Positions 17,036 through 25,579 of a stretch of 64,000 nt of DNA are shown in pieces. This DNA is from Altererythrobacter sp. C41. GTDB lineage: Bacteria > Pseudomonadota > Alphaproteobacteria > Sphingomonadales > Sphingomonadaceae. Location of the stretch: the NCBI RefSeq assembly GCF_016803135.1, contig NZ_JAEVFE010000003.1, forward strand, positions 1 to 64,000, written 5' to 3'. Under the pieces are notes generated by a model. That model made no database searches. It worked only from the letters and a program-made list of their open reading frames with translations, and was not told the origin of the DNA. The stretch's first letter is position 1. Every line of letters begins with the position of its first letter. The position numbers and the translations under genes are program-made.

Positions 17036-17049
17036 TGTAACCGTTCACA
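17036..17049. promoter_or_regulatory. Candidate LacI-type operator in divergent promoter region
   Basis: The 14-mer TGTAACCGTTCACA is an imperfect palindrome with a central CG, the general shape of LacI/GalR operators. It lies in the 97-base gap between the start of the cytochrome c gene (minus) and the Gfo/Idh gene (plus), so it could control both. It differs from the GACACCGGT motif of the pectin locus. Only the symmetry is seen; no regulator for it is encoded nearby. Confidence 0.35.
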
Positions 17050-17096
17050 AACGAATTATGCAATCATTTTTCGGAATTAAGAAAGTGGAGAATGGG

Positions 17097-18269
17097 ATGA
17101 GCGCGCAGCCGAAAATTCGCTATGGCATGGCCGGGGGCGGAGAGGGCGCTTTCATCGGCGCGGTTCACCGGATGGCAGCGGCGCTCGACGGCGACTTTGC
17201 GTTGGTCTGCGGCGCATTCAGCAGCGACCCGGAACGCAATCGGCGGAGCGCGGACGCGCTCGGCCTCGATCCGGCGCGGGCCTATGCCACCCTCGACGCA
17301 CTGCTGGCGGCGGAAGCAGCGCTGCCGGAGGACCAGCGGATGGAAGCGCTGGCGATCGTAACGCCGAATCACCTCCACGCCCCGATGGCGATCGCCGCGC
17401 TCGACGCCGGTTTTCACGTCATGTCCGAAAAGCCGATGGCGCTGAACCTTGCCGAGGCGCGGGCGATCGCGGAGGCCGTCGCGCGCAGCGGCAAGCTCTA
17501 CGGTCTCGCCTTTACCTATAGCGGCTATCCTCTGATCGAGGAGGCGCGCGTGCGCGTGGCGCGGGGCGATTTCGGTGCGATCCGCCTGGTGCAGGTGGAA
17601 TACTCGCAAGGCTGGCTGAGCGAGCCGATCGACCGCGACGGCAACAAGCAGGCGGAATGGCGCACCGATCCCGCGCGGGCAGGCCTGGGCGGCTGCCTGG
17701 GCGACATCGGCACGCACGCGTTTCAGCTTGCCGAACACGTTTCAGGACTGAAGGTCGAGCAACTGAGCGCGGACCTGACCGCCCATGTGCCGGGCCGTCG
17801 CCTCGACGACGACGTCGCCGCGTTGCTGCGCTTCGGAGGCGGTGCGCGCGGCGTGCTCAAGGCCAGCCAGGTCGCTGCAGGCGACGAGAACGGGCTCCGC
17901 CTGCGTATCCATGGCGAAAAGGGCGGCCTCGACTGGTCGCAGATGGAGCCGAACACGCTGACGCTGCGCTGGCTCGACCGGCCGGCAGAGATTGTCCGCG
18001 CGGGCGGCGCCGGTCTCGACTCATCGACGATGACGCGCCTTCGCGTCCCTGCCGGCCACCCCGAGGGCTATATCGAAGCCTTCGCCAACCTCTACCGCAG
18101 CTTCGGCCGTACATTGCGCGCAGACGCCGCGAGTCCGCCATCGCCCGGCGCGGCCACCTGGTTTCCAGGTATCCATGACGGCCTGCGGACGATGGCTTTC
18201 GTCGAAGCCATGATCGAGAACAGCGCGGGGGAGGCCAAGTGGACCTCGCTCGCCGAAAATCCCGGCTGA
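17097..18269 (+). CDS. Gfo/Idh/MocA-family NAD(P)-dependent oxidoreductase
   Basis: The start at 17097 follows GTGGAGAATGGG and gives 390 residues; an upstream ATG at 17058 would add 13 unlike residues. The N-terminal Rossmann region has [16 protein letters not shown]. The cofactor/catalytic motif is [20 protein letters not shown] followed by SEKPMALN (the EKP lysine). The C-terminal domain has [20 protein letters not shown], with the catalytic Asp and His of the family. It is divergent from the glycoside oxidation operon. It probably reduces a 3-keto sugar back to the parent sugar in the cytosol, or oxidises it (inference). Confidence 0.9.
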   Translation: MSAQPKIRYGMAGGGEGAFIGAVHRMAAALDGDFALVCGAFSSDPERNRRSADALGLDPARAYATLDALLAAEAALPEDQRMEALAIVTPNHLHAPMAIAALDAGFHVMSEKPMALNLAEARAIAEAVARSGKLYGLAFTYSGYPLIEEARVRVARGDFGAIRLVQVEYSQGWLSEPIDRDGNKQAEWRTDPARAGLGGCLGDIGTHAFQLAEHVSGLKVEQLSADLTAHVPGRRLDDDVAALLRFGGGARGVLKASQVAAGDENGLRLRIHGEKGGLDWSQMEPNTLTLRWLDRPAEIVRAGGAGLDSSTMTRLRVPAGHPEGYIEAFANLYRSFGRTLRADAASPPSPGAATWFPGIHDGLRTMAFVEAMIENSAGEAKWTSLAENPG

Positions 18270-18425
18270 TCCGGGTGATCCGAGCCCAGCGATGGTGACC
18301 GGCTGACCGCGGCCGTTTCTTCACGCCCGCCTTCACGTTCTTCATGCCCCGCAATACTTGCGGCCTAACCAGTCGCTCGAGGGTCGGCCTTTTCACGATC
18401 GGATTCGGTATACGAAAATTCGTTC

Positions 18426-18440
18426 TGGTAACCGGTGTCA
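18426..18440. promoter_or_regulatory. Operator A of the pectin/uronate regulon
   Basis: TGGTAACCGGTGTCA lies 106 bases upstream of the TRAP transporter start. A possible promoter element, TATACG, lies just ahead of it. It is the same site, on the opposite strand, as TGACACCGGTTACCA at 25523-25537. The preceding gap from 18270 contains no convincing gene. The site is seen directly; its binding by the local LacI protein is inferred. Confidence 0.7.
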
Positions 18441-18546
18441 TAATGTGTAAAACCTTGCCCAAGTGGCCGCCACAAGATGCGGCAAAGCTGGGAGAGGTGA
18501 GGGTCGTGAGCGCAAGCGCGTGCAAGGTTTCCAGCCGCGAGGCCGA

Positions 18547-19539
18547 ATGTTGAGAGTCAGCCGGCGCATGTTTGTCGGCGGGGCGCTCGCCGCAGGACTC
18601 GCGGGGTGCGATAGGGGCGGGCGATCGACGCTGTTCGGTACTGATACCCATCCCGCCGATTATCCGACAGTACGGGCCTTTCGGTACTTCGGCGATCTCG
18701 TAGAGCAGCGCAGCGGGGGCCGGCTCCAGATCAAGCTCTTTCCGAGCGGTCAGCTTGGCGCAGAACGCGATACGTTGGAGATTACCAGCTTCGGCGGTCT
18801 CGATTTCAACCGCGTCAACCTCGCGCCGCTCAACTCGATCGAACCTCTGACCACGATCTTTTCGCTGCCCTTCCTGTTCGATAGCGAGGCCCATCTGCGA
18901 CGGGTGCTGGATGCGACGCCGGGGGAGCGCGTGCTCGCCTCGCTCGTGCCGCACGACATGATCGGTCTCTGCTTCTACGATTCCGGTGCACGGTCGTTCT
19001 ACAACACGCGAGGACCGATCGAACGCCCTGCCGATATGCAAGGCCTGAAGATCCGGGTCCAGAATTCCGATCTCTACGTGGCGATGATCCGCAACCTTGG
19101 GGCCGACCCGACCCCGATGGACATCGGTGAGGTTTACCAGGGCCTCGTCCAAGGCGTGATCGACGGGGCGGAGAACAACTGGCCTTCCTACGAGAGCGGG
19201 CGGCACTATGAAGTCGCGCCCTACTACAGCCTGACGCGCCACGTCATGGCGCCCGAAGTTCTGCTGATGTCGAAGGTCAGCTGGGACAACCTCGCTGCCG
19301 CGGATCGGGAGATCGTGATGGAGAGTGCGCGCGAGTCGGTACCCTACATGCGCGGCCTATGGGATGCACGGGTTGCGGCTGCCGAGGAAATGCTGGTCGC
19401 GGACGGCGTCCGGGTGAACGAAGTCGATCCCCGACCCTTCCGGCAGAAGATGCACGCGGTTTGGGAAAGTTTCGTCACGAGCGACGGGCAGAAGGAAATC
19501 ATGCGCGCGGTGCTGGCGATGGGGGATGGCAATGCTTGA
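18547..19539 (+). CDS. TRAP transporter substrate-binding protein (DctP type), likely hexuronate
   Basis: The start at 18547 gives 330 residues; the longer frame upstream is unlike the family. The N-terminus combines a twin-arginine segment (VSRRMFVGG) with a lipobox (GLAGC), so the protein may be a lipoprotein. DctP-family hallmarks are LQIKLFPSGQLGAERDTLE, LTTIFSLPFLFDS, LKIRVQNSDLYVAMIRNLGADPTPM (in which R is the carboxylate-binding arginine), EVYQGLVQGVIDGAENNW and HYEVAPYYSLTRH. It is the first gene of a TRAP operon beneath operator A. The locus implies uronates or unsaturated galacturonides as ligands. Confidence 0.92.
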   Translation: MLRVSRRMFVGGALAAGLAGCDRGGRSTLFGTDTHPADYPTVRAFRYFGDLVEQRSGGRLQIKLFPSGQLGAERDTLEITSFGGLDFNRVNLAPLNSIEPLTTIFSLPFLFDSEAHLRRVLDATPGERVLASLVPHDMIGLCFYDSGARSFYNTRGPIERPADMQGLKIRVQNSDLYVAMIRNLGADPTPMDIGEVYQGLVQGVIDGAENNWPSYESGRHYEVAPYYSLTRHVMAPEVLLMSKVSWDNLAAADREIVMESARESVPYMRGLWDARVAAAEEMLVADGVRVNEVDPRPFRQKMHAVWESFVTSDGQKEIMRAVLAMGDGNA

Positions 19540-20041
19540 TGGATTGAAACGGGTGAACAGGGCGGCCAGCACTGCCCTGCTCCATGCCGGTGCGGTGGGG
19601 TTGATCGTAATGACGGCGATCATCGGTTGGCAGGTGTTTGGACGTTTCGTGCTGAACGACAGTCCCTCGTGGGCGGAGCAGTTAGCGCTGGTCCTCATGA
19701 TCTGGTACGTGTTCTTCGCCGCCGCCGCGGGCGTGCGCGAGGGTTTTCACATCCGCATCCTTGCCGTCCAGTCGGCGCTGAAGCCGTCGGGTCGCCGCAT
19801 GCTGAGCCTGATCGCGCACATGATCGTGGGGGTGAGTGGGATCGCCCTGTTCATTTGGGGCGGAGAACTCGTCGCGCGGACCTGGAGCCACGTGATCCCT
19901 ACCCTGGGACTGCCGCGCGGCGTTGCCTACCTGCCGCTCCCCCTGTCGGGCGTGCTGATGGCCCTGTTCGCGGTGGAACTGATCATTGAGGATGGCCGAG
20001 GCGAGGAGAGCGCGGATGTGGAGGACGGCCAGTGGAGCTAG
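19526..20041 (+). CDS. TRAP transporter small permease (DctQ type)
   Basis: A 171-residue protein with four predicted membrane helices, starting about ALLHAGAVGLIVMTAIIGWQ. The DctQ signature VFGRFVLNDSPSWAEQLALVLMIW follows helix 1. The gene overlaps the end of the binding-protein gene by 14 bases, and the large permease gene by ten. The acidic C-terminal tail is cytoplasmic. It partners the large permease in moving the substrate with sodium. Confidence 0.93.
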   Translation: MAMLDGLKRVNRAASTALLHAGAVGLIVMTAIIGWQVFGRFVLNDSPSWAEQLALVLMIWYVFFAAAAGVREGFHIRILAVQSALKPSGRRMLSLIAHMIVGVSGIALFIWGGELVARTWSHVIPTLGLPRGVAYLPLPLSGVLMALFAVELIIEDGRGEESADVEDGQWS

Positions 20042-21312
20042 CAATCCTCTTCCTCACGCTATTGGCGCTGCTGCTAATTGGCGTGCCGGTTGCTTTCGCT
20101 CTCCTCGGCGCGACGATCGCGGCTTTTCTCGCGATCGATCTGCCGCTGGTGGTCGTATTTCAACGGATGGCAGCGGGCATCAGCGTCTTCAGTCTGATGG
20201 CCATTCCTTTCTTCATCTTCGCCGGGGACCTCATGTACCGTGCCGGGATAGCGACCCGGCTAGTGCAAGTAGCCGAGGCGACGTTCGGCCGCACGCGAGG
20301 CGGGCTGGGGCAGGTGAACGTTGGTGCATCGATGCTGTTCGGTGCGGTGTCCGGCTCGGCCATCGCTTGCGCCTCCGCCATGGGTTCCACGCTCGTCCCG
20401 CTGATGAAGGAGAAGGGGTACGACACCGACTATGCGGTGAACGTGACGGCGACGGGCGCGATCGTCGGTCTATTGATCCCGCCCTCGCACAACATGATCA
20501 TCTATGCCGCGGCCTCTGGTACCGGCGTCTCCATCGGCGATCTGTTCCTTGCCGGCGTCTTTCCGGGCATCCTTACCGGGCTTCTGCTCATGATTGTCAC
20601 CTATCTGGTGGCGCGACGGAGGGGCTATCCGCGTGGCATCTTCCCCGGTTGGCGACCGTTCCTGCACGCAGCCGTCTACGCTCTGCCAGGCCTGCTCACG
20701 GCGATCATCATCATGGGCGGGATCCTGAGCGGCATCTTCACCGCGACGGAAAGTTCTGCGATCGCGGTCATCTACACTATTCTGGTCGGAGCGTTGGTCT
20801 ATCGGACGCTCGGGCTGGCGGAGTTCATGGCGGCTGCCATCCAGTCGGTGAAGACGACCGCGATGGTGCTCCTCATTATCGCCTCCGCCACGGGCTTCGG
20901 GTTCGCACTGGCGATCCTCGAGGTGCCTGCCGAACTGGCGAATCTGATCGGGTTCATAACCGACAATCCGATCCTGATCCTGCTGATCGTCAATGTTATC
21001 CTGCTCCTGCTGGGCACGTTCATGGACATGGCGCCACTGATCGTGATCACGACGCCGATCTTCCTCCCCATGCTGATGCCCCTGGGAATCGATCCCGTGC
21101 ATTTCGGCATCATCCTGATGCTCAACCTCGGTATCGGGTTGGTGACTCCGCCCGTGGGCTCCGTCCTGTTCGTGAGCTCCGCGATCGGCAAAATTCCGGT
21201 TGAACGGACGGTGAAGACGATTTGGCCGTTCTACGGCGCACTCGTCCTCGCGCTGATGCTGATCACATACATTCCGGAAATCTCTCTGGCGCTACCCGCC
21301 TATTTCGAATGA
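20032..21312 (+). CDS. TRAP transporter large permease (DctM type)
   Basis: A 426-residue membrane protein with about twelve helices; the start is a GTG inside the end of the small permease gene. DctM motifs include AIPFFIFAGDLMYRAG, GRTRGGLGQVNVGASMLFGAVSGSAIA, GAIVGLLIPPSHNMIIYA and GTFMDMAPLIVITTPIFLPM. The length matches the family. With the two preceding genes it forms a full TRAP system controlled by operator A. Confidence 0.95.
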   Translation: MELAILFLTLLALLLIGVPVAFALLGATIAAFLAIDLPLVVVFQRMAAGISVFSLMAIPFFIFAGDLMYRAGIATRLVQVAEATFGRTRGGLGQVNVGASMLFGAVSGSAIACASAMGSTLVPLMKEKGYDTDYAVNVTATGAIVGLLIPPSHNMIIYAAASGTGVSIGDLFLAGVFPGILTGLLLMIVTYLVARRRGYPRGIFPGWRPFLHAAVYALPGLLTAIIIMGGILSGIFTATESSAIAVIYTILVGALVYRTLGLAEFMAAAIQSVKTTAMVLLIIASATGFGFALAILEVPAELANLIGFITDNPILILLIVNVILLLLGTFMDMAPLIVITTPIFLPMLMPLGIDPVHFGIILMLNLGIGLVTPPVGSVLFVSSAIGKIPVERTVKTIWPFYGALVLALMLITYIPEISLALPAYFE

Positions 21313-21322
21313 GGAGAAGGCG

Positions 21323-21850
21323 ATGTCCCGCGCATATTCGATCCTGCTGCTGTCGGCCGCTACGGCCTGTTCCGGCCCGTCGGACACGCCTGCGGATCCG
21401 GTCACGGTAGCGACTTCGGGCAAGCGCGACGTGCCCGTGGCAGATGTTCCTGCCGAGGTTCTCGCCGCGGCGAATGCTGCCCGCGACGGGTTCACCATCC
21501 GCGAGGCGGAAGCCGAAACGCGGGACGGGCGCTCCTACTACGATATTGGCGGTACACTGTCCGACGGAACCGAAATCGAATTCGATATCATGCAGGAGGG
21601 AGAGCGGTGGCGTGTGGTCGAGACCCAGCGCGACATCGCCTTGGCGGAGACGCCGCTGCCGGTCCGCGAGGCACTGGTAGCCTATGACGCCGCATTTGTG
21701 TCCACTCGCATCATCGAAAGCGTGCAGACGGACGGCCTGGTGATCTACGAGTTGTATGGGCCGGATGGCAATGATCCGCAGGGACGCAAGATCGAAGTAA
21801 AATGGAACGGCGAGAGTGCCGATCTGCTGACCCGCGAATGGAAGCATTAG
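21323..21850 (+). CDS. Lipoprotein with two PepSY-like repeats
   Basis: A 175-residue protein with a short signal ending in a lipobox-like SAATAC. Two related segments of about 60 residues follow (from VPAEVLAAANAARDGFTI and from LPVREALVAYDAAFVSTRI), each with a helix then Y-x-I/Y-x-L strands. They resemble PepSY-like periplasmic domains. The gene begins ten bases after the TRAP large permease and is probably the last in that operon. No function can be assigned; a periplasmic accessory or inhibitor role is a guess from the fold type. Confidence 0.65.
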   Translation: MSRAYSILLLSAATACSGPSDTPADPVTVATSGKRDVPVADVPAEVLAAANAARDGFTIREAEAETRDGRSYYDIGGTLSDGTEIEFDIMQEGERWRVVETQRDIALAETPLPVREALVAYDAAFVSTRIIESVQTDGLVIYELYGPDGNDPQGRKIEVKWNGESADLLTREWKH

Positions 21851-21892
21851 ACGAGCCGCCGACTGGCGCCTCGGTGACTCCTTGCCGGGAAA

Positions 21893-22708
21893 TTACTCTG
21901 GCTGTGCTTCGACCAGTCGGCATTCAACGGAATAGTCATTGAATCGCGCTGCGACCGTCTGGCCCGGACGGGCATCGTGAACGCCGGTCACGGCGCCGCT
22001 CGAGATCCACTGGCCCGGCATGAGAGCAATCCCACGCTCGGCCATCAGCTCGAACAGGAAGCGAGCGGAGCCTATCGCTCCGTCGGGGAAAGAGGAGGCT
22101 TGGCCGGTCCCGACTTCTTCGCCATCGATAAGCGTCCGGACGTCCCATTCCTCGAACCCGCTGTCGCGCCAGTTCGGAATGGCGGCCCCGATCACCAAGC
22201 CGTTGTTGTTGCCGAAATCCGATATGACCGCCATTGGCCCGATGTCGTTGATCGCCCCCAGCGGAGAGCTCGCGATCTCGATGCCCACATGTACGACGTC
22301 GATGAGATCCGCCGCTTCCTCCAGTGTGAAACTGGTCTTCCCCGCTGGCGGCGTGGTCCCGACGCGCAGCAGGAACTCGGCCTCACCCGCTGCAAACCCC
22401 TTGGCGAAGATGGGCATGTCCTGACCATCATCCCGTCTGATGAAGATCGGACCGGTGAGGCGGTCGGCTTGAAAGCGTTCGCTTAGCGGGGGCATGATCC
22501 GGCCCACTTTCCAGCCGATGATCGGGTGAGACCACTCGGCAATGGCCTGGTCCTGGATCGCATAGGCCGCGGCCAGCGTATCGGGAAGTGCGCCCGGATA
22601 ATCACTCAGCCCGTCCGCTGTCCGCCGCGCCGCGAGAAAGCGGCTGGCAATGGCCGCGGCATCGTCATTCACCAACGTCACGTCAAACCCCTGAAGAACT
22701 TCTTCCAT
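21893..22708 (-). CDS. Fumarylacetoacetate hydrolase / 2-keto-4-pentenoate hydratase-family enzyme
   Basis: With the ATG at 22708 the protein has 271 residues. An upstream GTG at 22741 would put the operator inside the coding sequence. Family features are AYAIQDQAI, IIGWKVG, GPIFIRRDD, AAGEAEFLLRV (metal-ligand E-x-E), HVGIEIASSP, DFGNNNGLVIG and PGQWISSGAVTG. These match MhpD-type hydratases, which act on 2-keto acids with Mg or Mn. The operator between this gene and uxaA makes it part of the uronate regulon. The natural substrate is unclear; a 2-keto-3-deoxy acid is plausible (inference). Confidence 0.85.
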   Translation of the reverse strand: MEEVLQGFDVTLVNDDAAAIASRFLAARRTADGLSDYPGALPDTLAAAYAIQDQAIAEWSHPIIGWKVGRIMPPLSERFQADRLTGPIFIRRDDGQDMPIFAKGFAAGEAEFLLRVGTTPPAGKTSFTLEEAADLIDVVHVGIEIASSPLGAINDIGPMAVISDFGNNNGLVIGAAIPNWRDSGFEEWDVRTLIDGEEVGTGQASSFPDGAIGSARFLFELMAERGIALMPGQWISSGAVTGVHDARPGQTVAARFNDYSVECRLVEAQPE

Positions 22709-22715
22709 TTGATAT

Positions 22716-22730
22716 TGGAAACCGGTGTCA
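22716..22730. promoter_or_regulatory. Operator B of the pectin/uronate regulon
   Basis: TGGAAACCGGTGTCA lies only seven bases upstream of the ATG of the hydratase gene (minus strand). No Shine-Dalgarno sequence is visible between them. A repressor bound here would cover the transcription start. Confidence 0.65.
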
Positions 22731-22802
22731 TAAGCAACCACGCTCTATGTTTTTCTATGCTGACCAAAGTCCGCTCCTTTATGCTTTAGGACGAGCCGGC
22801 CG

Positions 22803-24311
22803 TCAGAGCGTCACGCCGCGCTTCCAGATCGCGATTTCGCGCTCGTCGTTGCGCTCGGACGCGGTCGGTTCGCCCGAAGCGAGCGCGAGGATTCGGTCGA
22901 GCAGCGCGGTTGCGGCCAGGTCGAGGCCGTTCGCCAACACACCTCCGGCGTCGAAGTCGATCCACCCTGGCTTGCGGGCCGCCAGGTCCGAGTTCGATGC
23001 GATCTTCACCGTCGGTGCCGGAAATCCGAGCGGGGTGCCGCGGCCGGTCGTGAACAGGATCAGGGTCGCACCTGCGGCGGCAAGTGCGGTGGAAGAGACC
23101 GCGTCGTTACCGGGCGCTTCCAGTAGGGTCAGCCCTTGGCGCCGCACGCGTTCGCCGTAACGGAGCACGTCGTCGATCAGGGACTGACCGGCCTTCTGCA
23201 CCGCGCCGAGCGATTTTTCCTCAAGCGTCGTGATCCCGCCGGCGAGATTGCCCGGGGATGGGTTCTCCGAGACCGGCTGCCCGCTTTCAAGGAAGTAGCG
23301 CTTGAAGTCGTTCACGAGCGCGGCGATGCGGTCGAACACCTCGGCATCGCGGGCGCGGGCCATCAGCAGGTGTTCGGCCCCGAAGATCTCCGGGATTTCG
23401 GTCAGGATCGCCGATCCGCCGGACCCCACGACCATGTCCGCCATGCGACCGACGAGCGGGTTTGCGGTCAGGCCGCTGAACCCGTCGGAACCGCCGCACT
23501 TAAGACCGAGAACGAGTTCGCCGATCGGTGTCGGGCGTCGCTCGGCGCGCGAAGCTTCGGCAACGAGTTCGCCGACCAGCGCGAGACCTTCCTCGACTTC
23601 GTCCTTCACCCCCTGCGCCCGGAGCGTACGCACGCGGTCACGCAGCGGCTCCGGTATCGCGGCGACGAGATCGTCTAATTGATTCGACTCGCATCCGAGC
23701 CCGACCAGCAGCACGCCGCCTGCGTTGGGGTGACAGGCAAGGGCGGCGACGAGCGCGCGGGTGCCCTCGAGATCGCTGCCTAGCTGCGAGCAGCCGTGCG
23801 GATGGGAGAAGGCGTGGATGCCGTCGACCGTTCTGTCGTGGCGCGCCGCGGCGATGCTTGCGATCCGCTCCGACGTGCGGCCGACACAGCCGACCGTGGG
23901 CAGGATCCAGATCTCGTTGCGGGTGCCCACCCGTCCGTCGGTCCGGCGATAACCGAGGAACTCCGCGCCGGTGGAGGGCAGCGGCTCATGCCGCACCGGA
24001 TCGTACGTGTAGCCTTCGACGCCCGCGAGCCGGGTTTCGACATTGTGCGTGTGGACGTGCGCGCCGGGCGCGATATCCGCCGTCGTGCGCCCGATCGGCC
24101 AGCCGAACTTGTACACGTCCGTGCCCGCCGCGATGCTGGTCAGTGCGATTTTGTGACCAGGCGGCACCGCTTCTGCCGCGACGACGCTCCGCCCGCCCGC
24201 AGATAACGCCGTCCCCGCCGCAATCGGCCGCAGAGCCACCGCGACGTCGTCGCGCGGATGGAGATGCAGCAGCGGTGGCATGTCTGCGGAAGGTGAGAAT
24301 GGAGCTTGCAT
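22803..24311 (-). CDS. uxaA: Altronate dehydratase
   Basis: A 502-residue enzyme of the UxaA family converting D-altronate to 2-keto-3-deoxygluconate (KDG). The N-terminal SAF-like domain (about residues 11-90) has LHPRDDVAVALRPIAAGT and HKIALTSIAAGTDVYKFG, followed by GAHVHTHNVE. The catalytic domain has GYRRTDGRVGTRNEIW, FSHPHGCSQLG, VGLGCESNQ, LKCGGSDGFSGLTANP and ILTEIPEIFGAEH, with conserved Cys and His for the iron or metal site. The ATG at 24311 lies four bases from operator C; the Met at 24281 is an alternative start but has a poorer ribosome site. Confidence 0.95.
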   Translation of the reverse strand: MQAPFSPSADMPPLLHLHPRDDVAVALRPIAAGTALSAGGRSVVAAEAVPPGHKIALTSIAAGTDVYKFGWPIGRTTADIAPGAHVHTHNVETRLAGVEGYTYDPVRHEPLPSTGAEFLGYRRTDGRVGTRNEIWILPTVGCVGRTSERIASIAAARHDRTVDGIHAFSHPHGCSQLGSDLEGTRALVAALACHPNAGGVLLVGLGCESNQLDDLVAAIPEPLRDRVRTLRAQGVKDEVEEGLALVGELVAEASRAERRPTPIGELVLGLKCGGSDGFSGLTANPLVGRMADMVVGSGGSAILTEIPEIFGAEHLLMARARDAEVFDRIAALVNDFKRYFLESGQPVSENPSPGNLAGGITTLEEKSLGAVQKAGQSLIDDVLRYGERVRRQGLTLLEAPGNDAVSSTALAAAGATLILFTTGRGTPLGFPAPTVKIASNSDLAARKPGWIDFDAGGVLANGLDLAATALLDRILALASGEPTASERNDEREIAIWKRGVTL

Positions 24312-24314
24312 ACC

Positions 24315-24329
24315 TGGAAACCGGTGTCA
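24315..24329. promoter_or_regulatory. Operator C of the pectin/uronate regulon
   Basis: TGGAAACCGGTGTCA lies in the gap between uxaA (minus) and the LacI-family gene (plus). On the minus strand it follows a -10-like TACACT and runs up to the uxaA start codon. It may also control the regulator's own gene, which begins 85 bases away. Confidence 0.65.
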
Positions 24330-24413
24330 GTGTATGCGCACCCCCGATCCCCCGCAAGAGCCATGCCTTGGCGGGAAAGAGCGGAGTGGTTATGCGGGTC
24401 GCGAAGAGAGGGA

Positions 24414-25478
24414 ATGGCGTTGGCGGAACAGGGTAAAGCATCGTCGACGGCGAAACGGGCCGCCAAACCGACGATCAACGACGTGGCGCGCCTCGCCGGC
24501 GTATCGAAGAAGACGGTGAGCCGCGTCATCAACCGCTCCACTCTTCTCAATAGCGAGACGCGCGAACGGGTGGAGCGGGTGATCGCGGAACTCGGCTACG
24601 TGCCCAACCCGCAGGCCCGGGCCCTGGCGCTCCGCCGCAACTTCCTGATCGGCCTCATCCACGACAACCCCAACGCGCAGACGGTTCTGAACGTCCAGCA
24701 GGGTATACTGGAAGCCTTGCAAGGGACCGAGTTCGAACTGGTCGTGCGCCCGGTTGACCGCCGCTCGCCGCTAATGCTCGAAGACGTCCGCGCCTTTCTC
24801 AGCCGTCAGCGCCTGTTCGGCGTCCTGCTGCTGCCGCCGATCTCGGAGAACGACGTGCTCGCGGACCTGTGCGACGAGCTTGGCTGCCGCTACGTGCGCA
24901 TGGGTTCGGCGGAGCTGGACGATCCCGAGCATCTCGTCGCCTCGAACGACCGCGAGGCGGTTCGCGAAGCGACCACCTATCTCGTCGATCAAGGGCATCG
25001 CCTCATCGCCCTCATCGAGGGGCCGCGCGGCTTCCGCTCGGCCGCCGAGCGCCGCGCGGGCTTTGAACAGGCGATCGAGGCGGCGGGCATCGAACTGCCG
25101 AGAAACTTCATCGCCGAAGGCAATTATACGTTCGAATCGGGCATCGAAGCCGCCAACCGGCTGCTGGACCTCGGGCCGCCGCCGACCGCCATCTTCGCCT
25201 CGAACGACGAGATGGCCGCCGGCGTCGTGCACGCCGCCAATCAGCGAGGGTTGTCGGTGCCGGAGAACCTCTCGGTCATCGGCTTCGACGACACGGCCAT
25301 TGCCGCGCACATCTGGCCGCCACTCACCACGGTCCGCTGGCCGATCATTCCGATGGCTCGCTCGGCCGCGCTGAAGCTCGTCGGCAACGCCAGCGATCGC
25401 GCCAGGGCCGCGGCCGAGCCTTCGTTCTTTCTTTCCAGCCTCGTCCGCCGCGCCTCGGTGGCGCCGCCACGCCCATAA
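24414..25478 (+). CDS. LacI-family transcriptional regulator of uronate genes
   Basis: The start at 24414 follows AGAGAGGGA and gives 354 residues; the longer upstream frame has no family similarity. The LacI helix-turn-helix is at about residues 17-45 (TINDVARLAGVSKKTVSRVI) with the hinge helix NPQARALALRR. The ligand-binding core has IGLIHDNPNAQ, GVLLLPPISENDVLADL, DNREAVREAT-like VASNDREAVREA, IALIEGPRGFRSAAERRAGF, IFASNDEMAAGVVHAA and VIGFDDTAIAAHIWPPLTTV. It sits between operators C and D. It is probably a repressor whose inducer is a uronate catabolite such as KDG (inference). Confidence 0.93.
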   Translation: MALAEQGKASSTAKRAAKPTINDVARLAGVSKKTVSRVINRSTLLNSETRERVERVIAELGYVPNPQARALALRRNFLIGLIHDNPNAQTVLNVQQGILEALQGTEFELVVRPVDRRSPLMLEDVRAFLSRQRLFGVLLLPPISENDVLADLCDELGCRYVRMGSAELDDPEHLVASNDREAVREATTYLVDQGHRLIALIEGPRGFRSAAERRAGFEQAIEAAGIELPRNFIAEGNYTFESGIEAANRLLDLGPPPTAIFASNDEMAAGVVHAANQRGLSVPENLSVIGFDDTAIAAHIWPPLTTVRWPIIPMARSAALKLVGNASDRARAAAEPSFFLSSLVRRASVAPPRP

Positions 25479-25522
25479 CGGTCCTTGTTCAGACGCGCGT
25501 AAAGGCACCTTGCATCGTGATT

Positions 25523-25537
25523 TGACACCGGTTACCA
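25523..25537. promoter_or_regulatory. Operator D of the pectin/uronate regulon
   Basis: TGACACCGGTTACCA lies 42 bases upstream of uxaC, the first gene of an eight-gene operon. It is the exact reverse complement of operator A over all 15 bases, a match unlikely to be chance. Confidence 0.7.
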
Positions 25538-25579
25538 AAGGGGCAAGGCGACTTCGATCGCCGTCCCAGAAGGATAGGA

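Noticed and set aside
18344-18553. Possible 69-residue gene in the gap before the TRAP operon
   Set aside because: It has no ribosome-binding site, runs over the operator and into the TRAP binding-protein start, and resembles nothing known.
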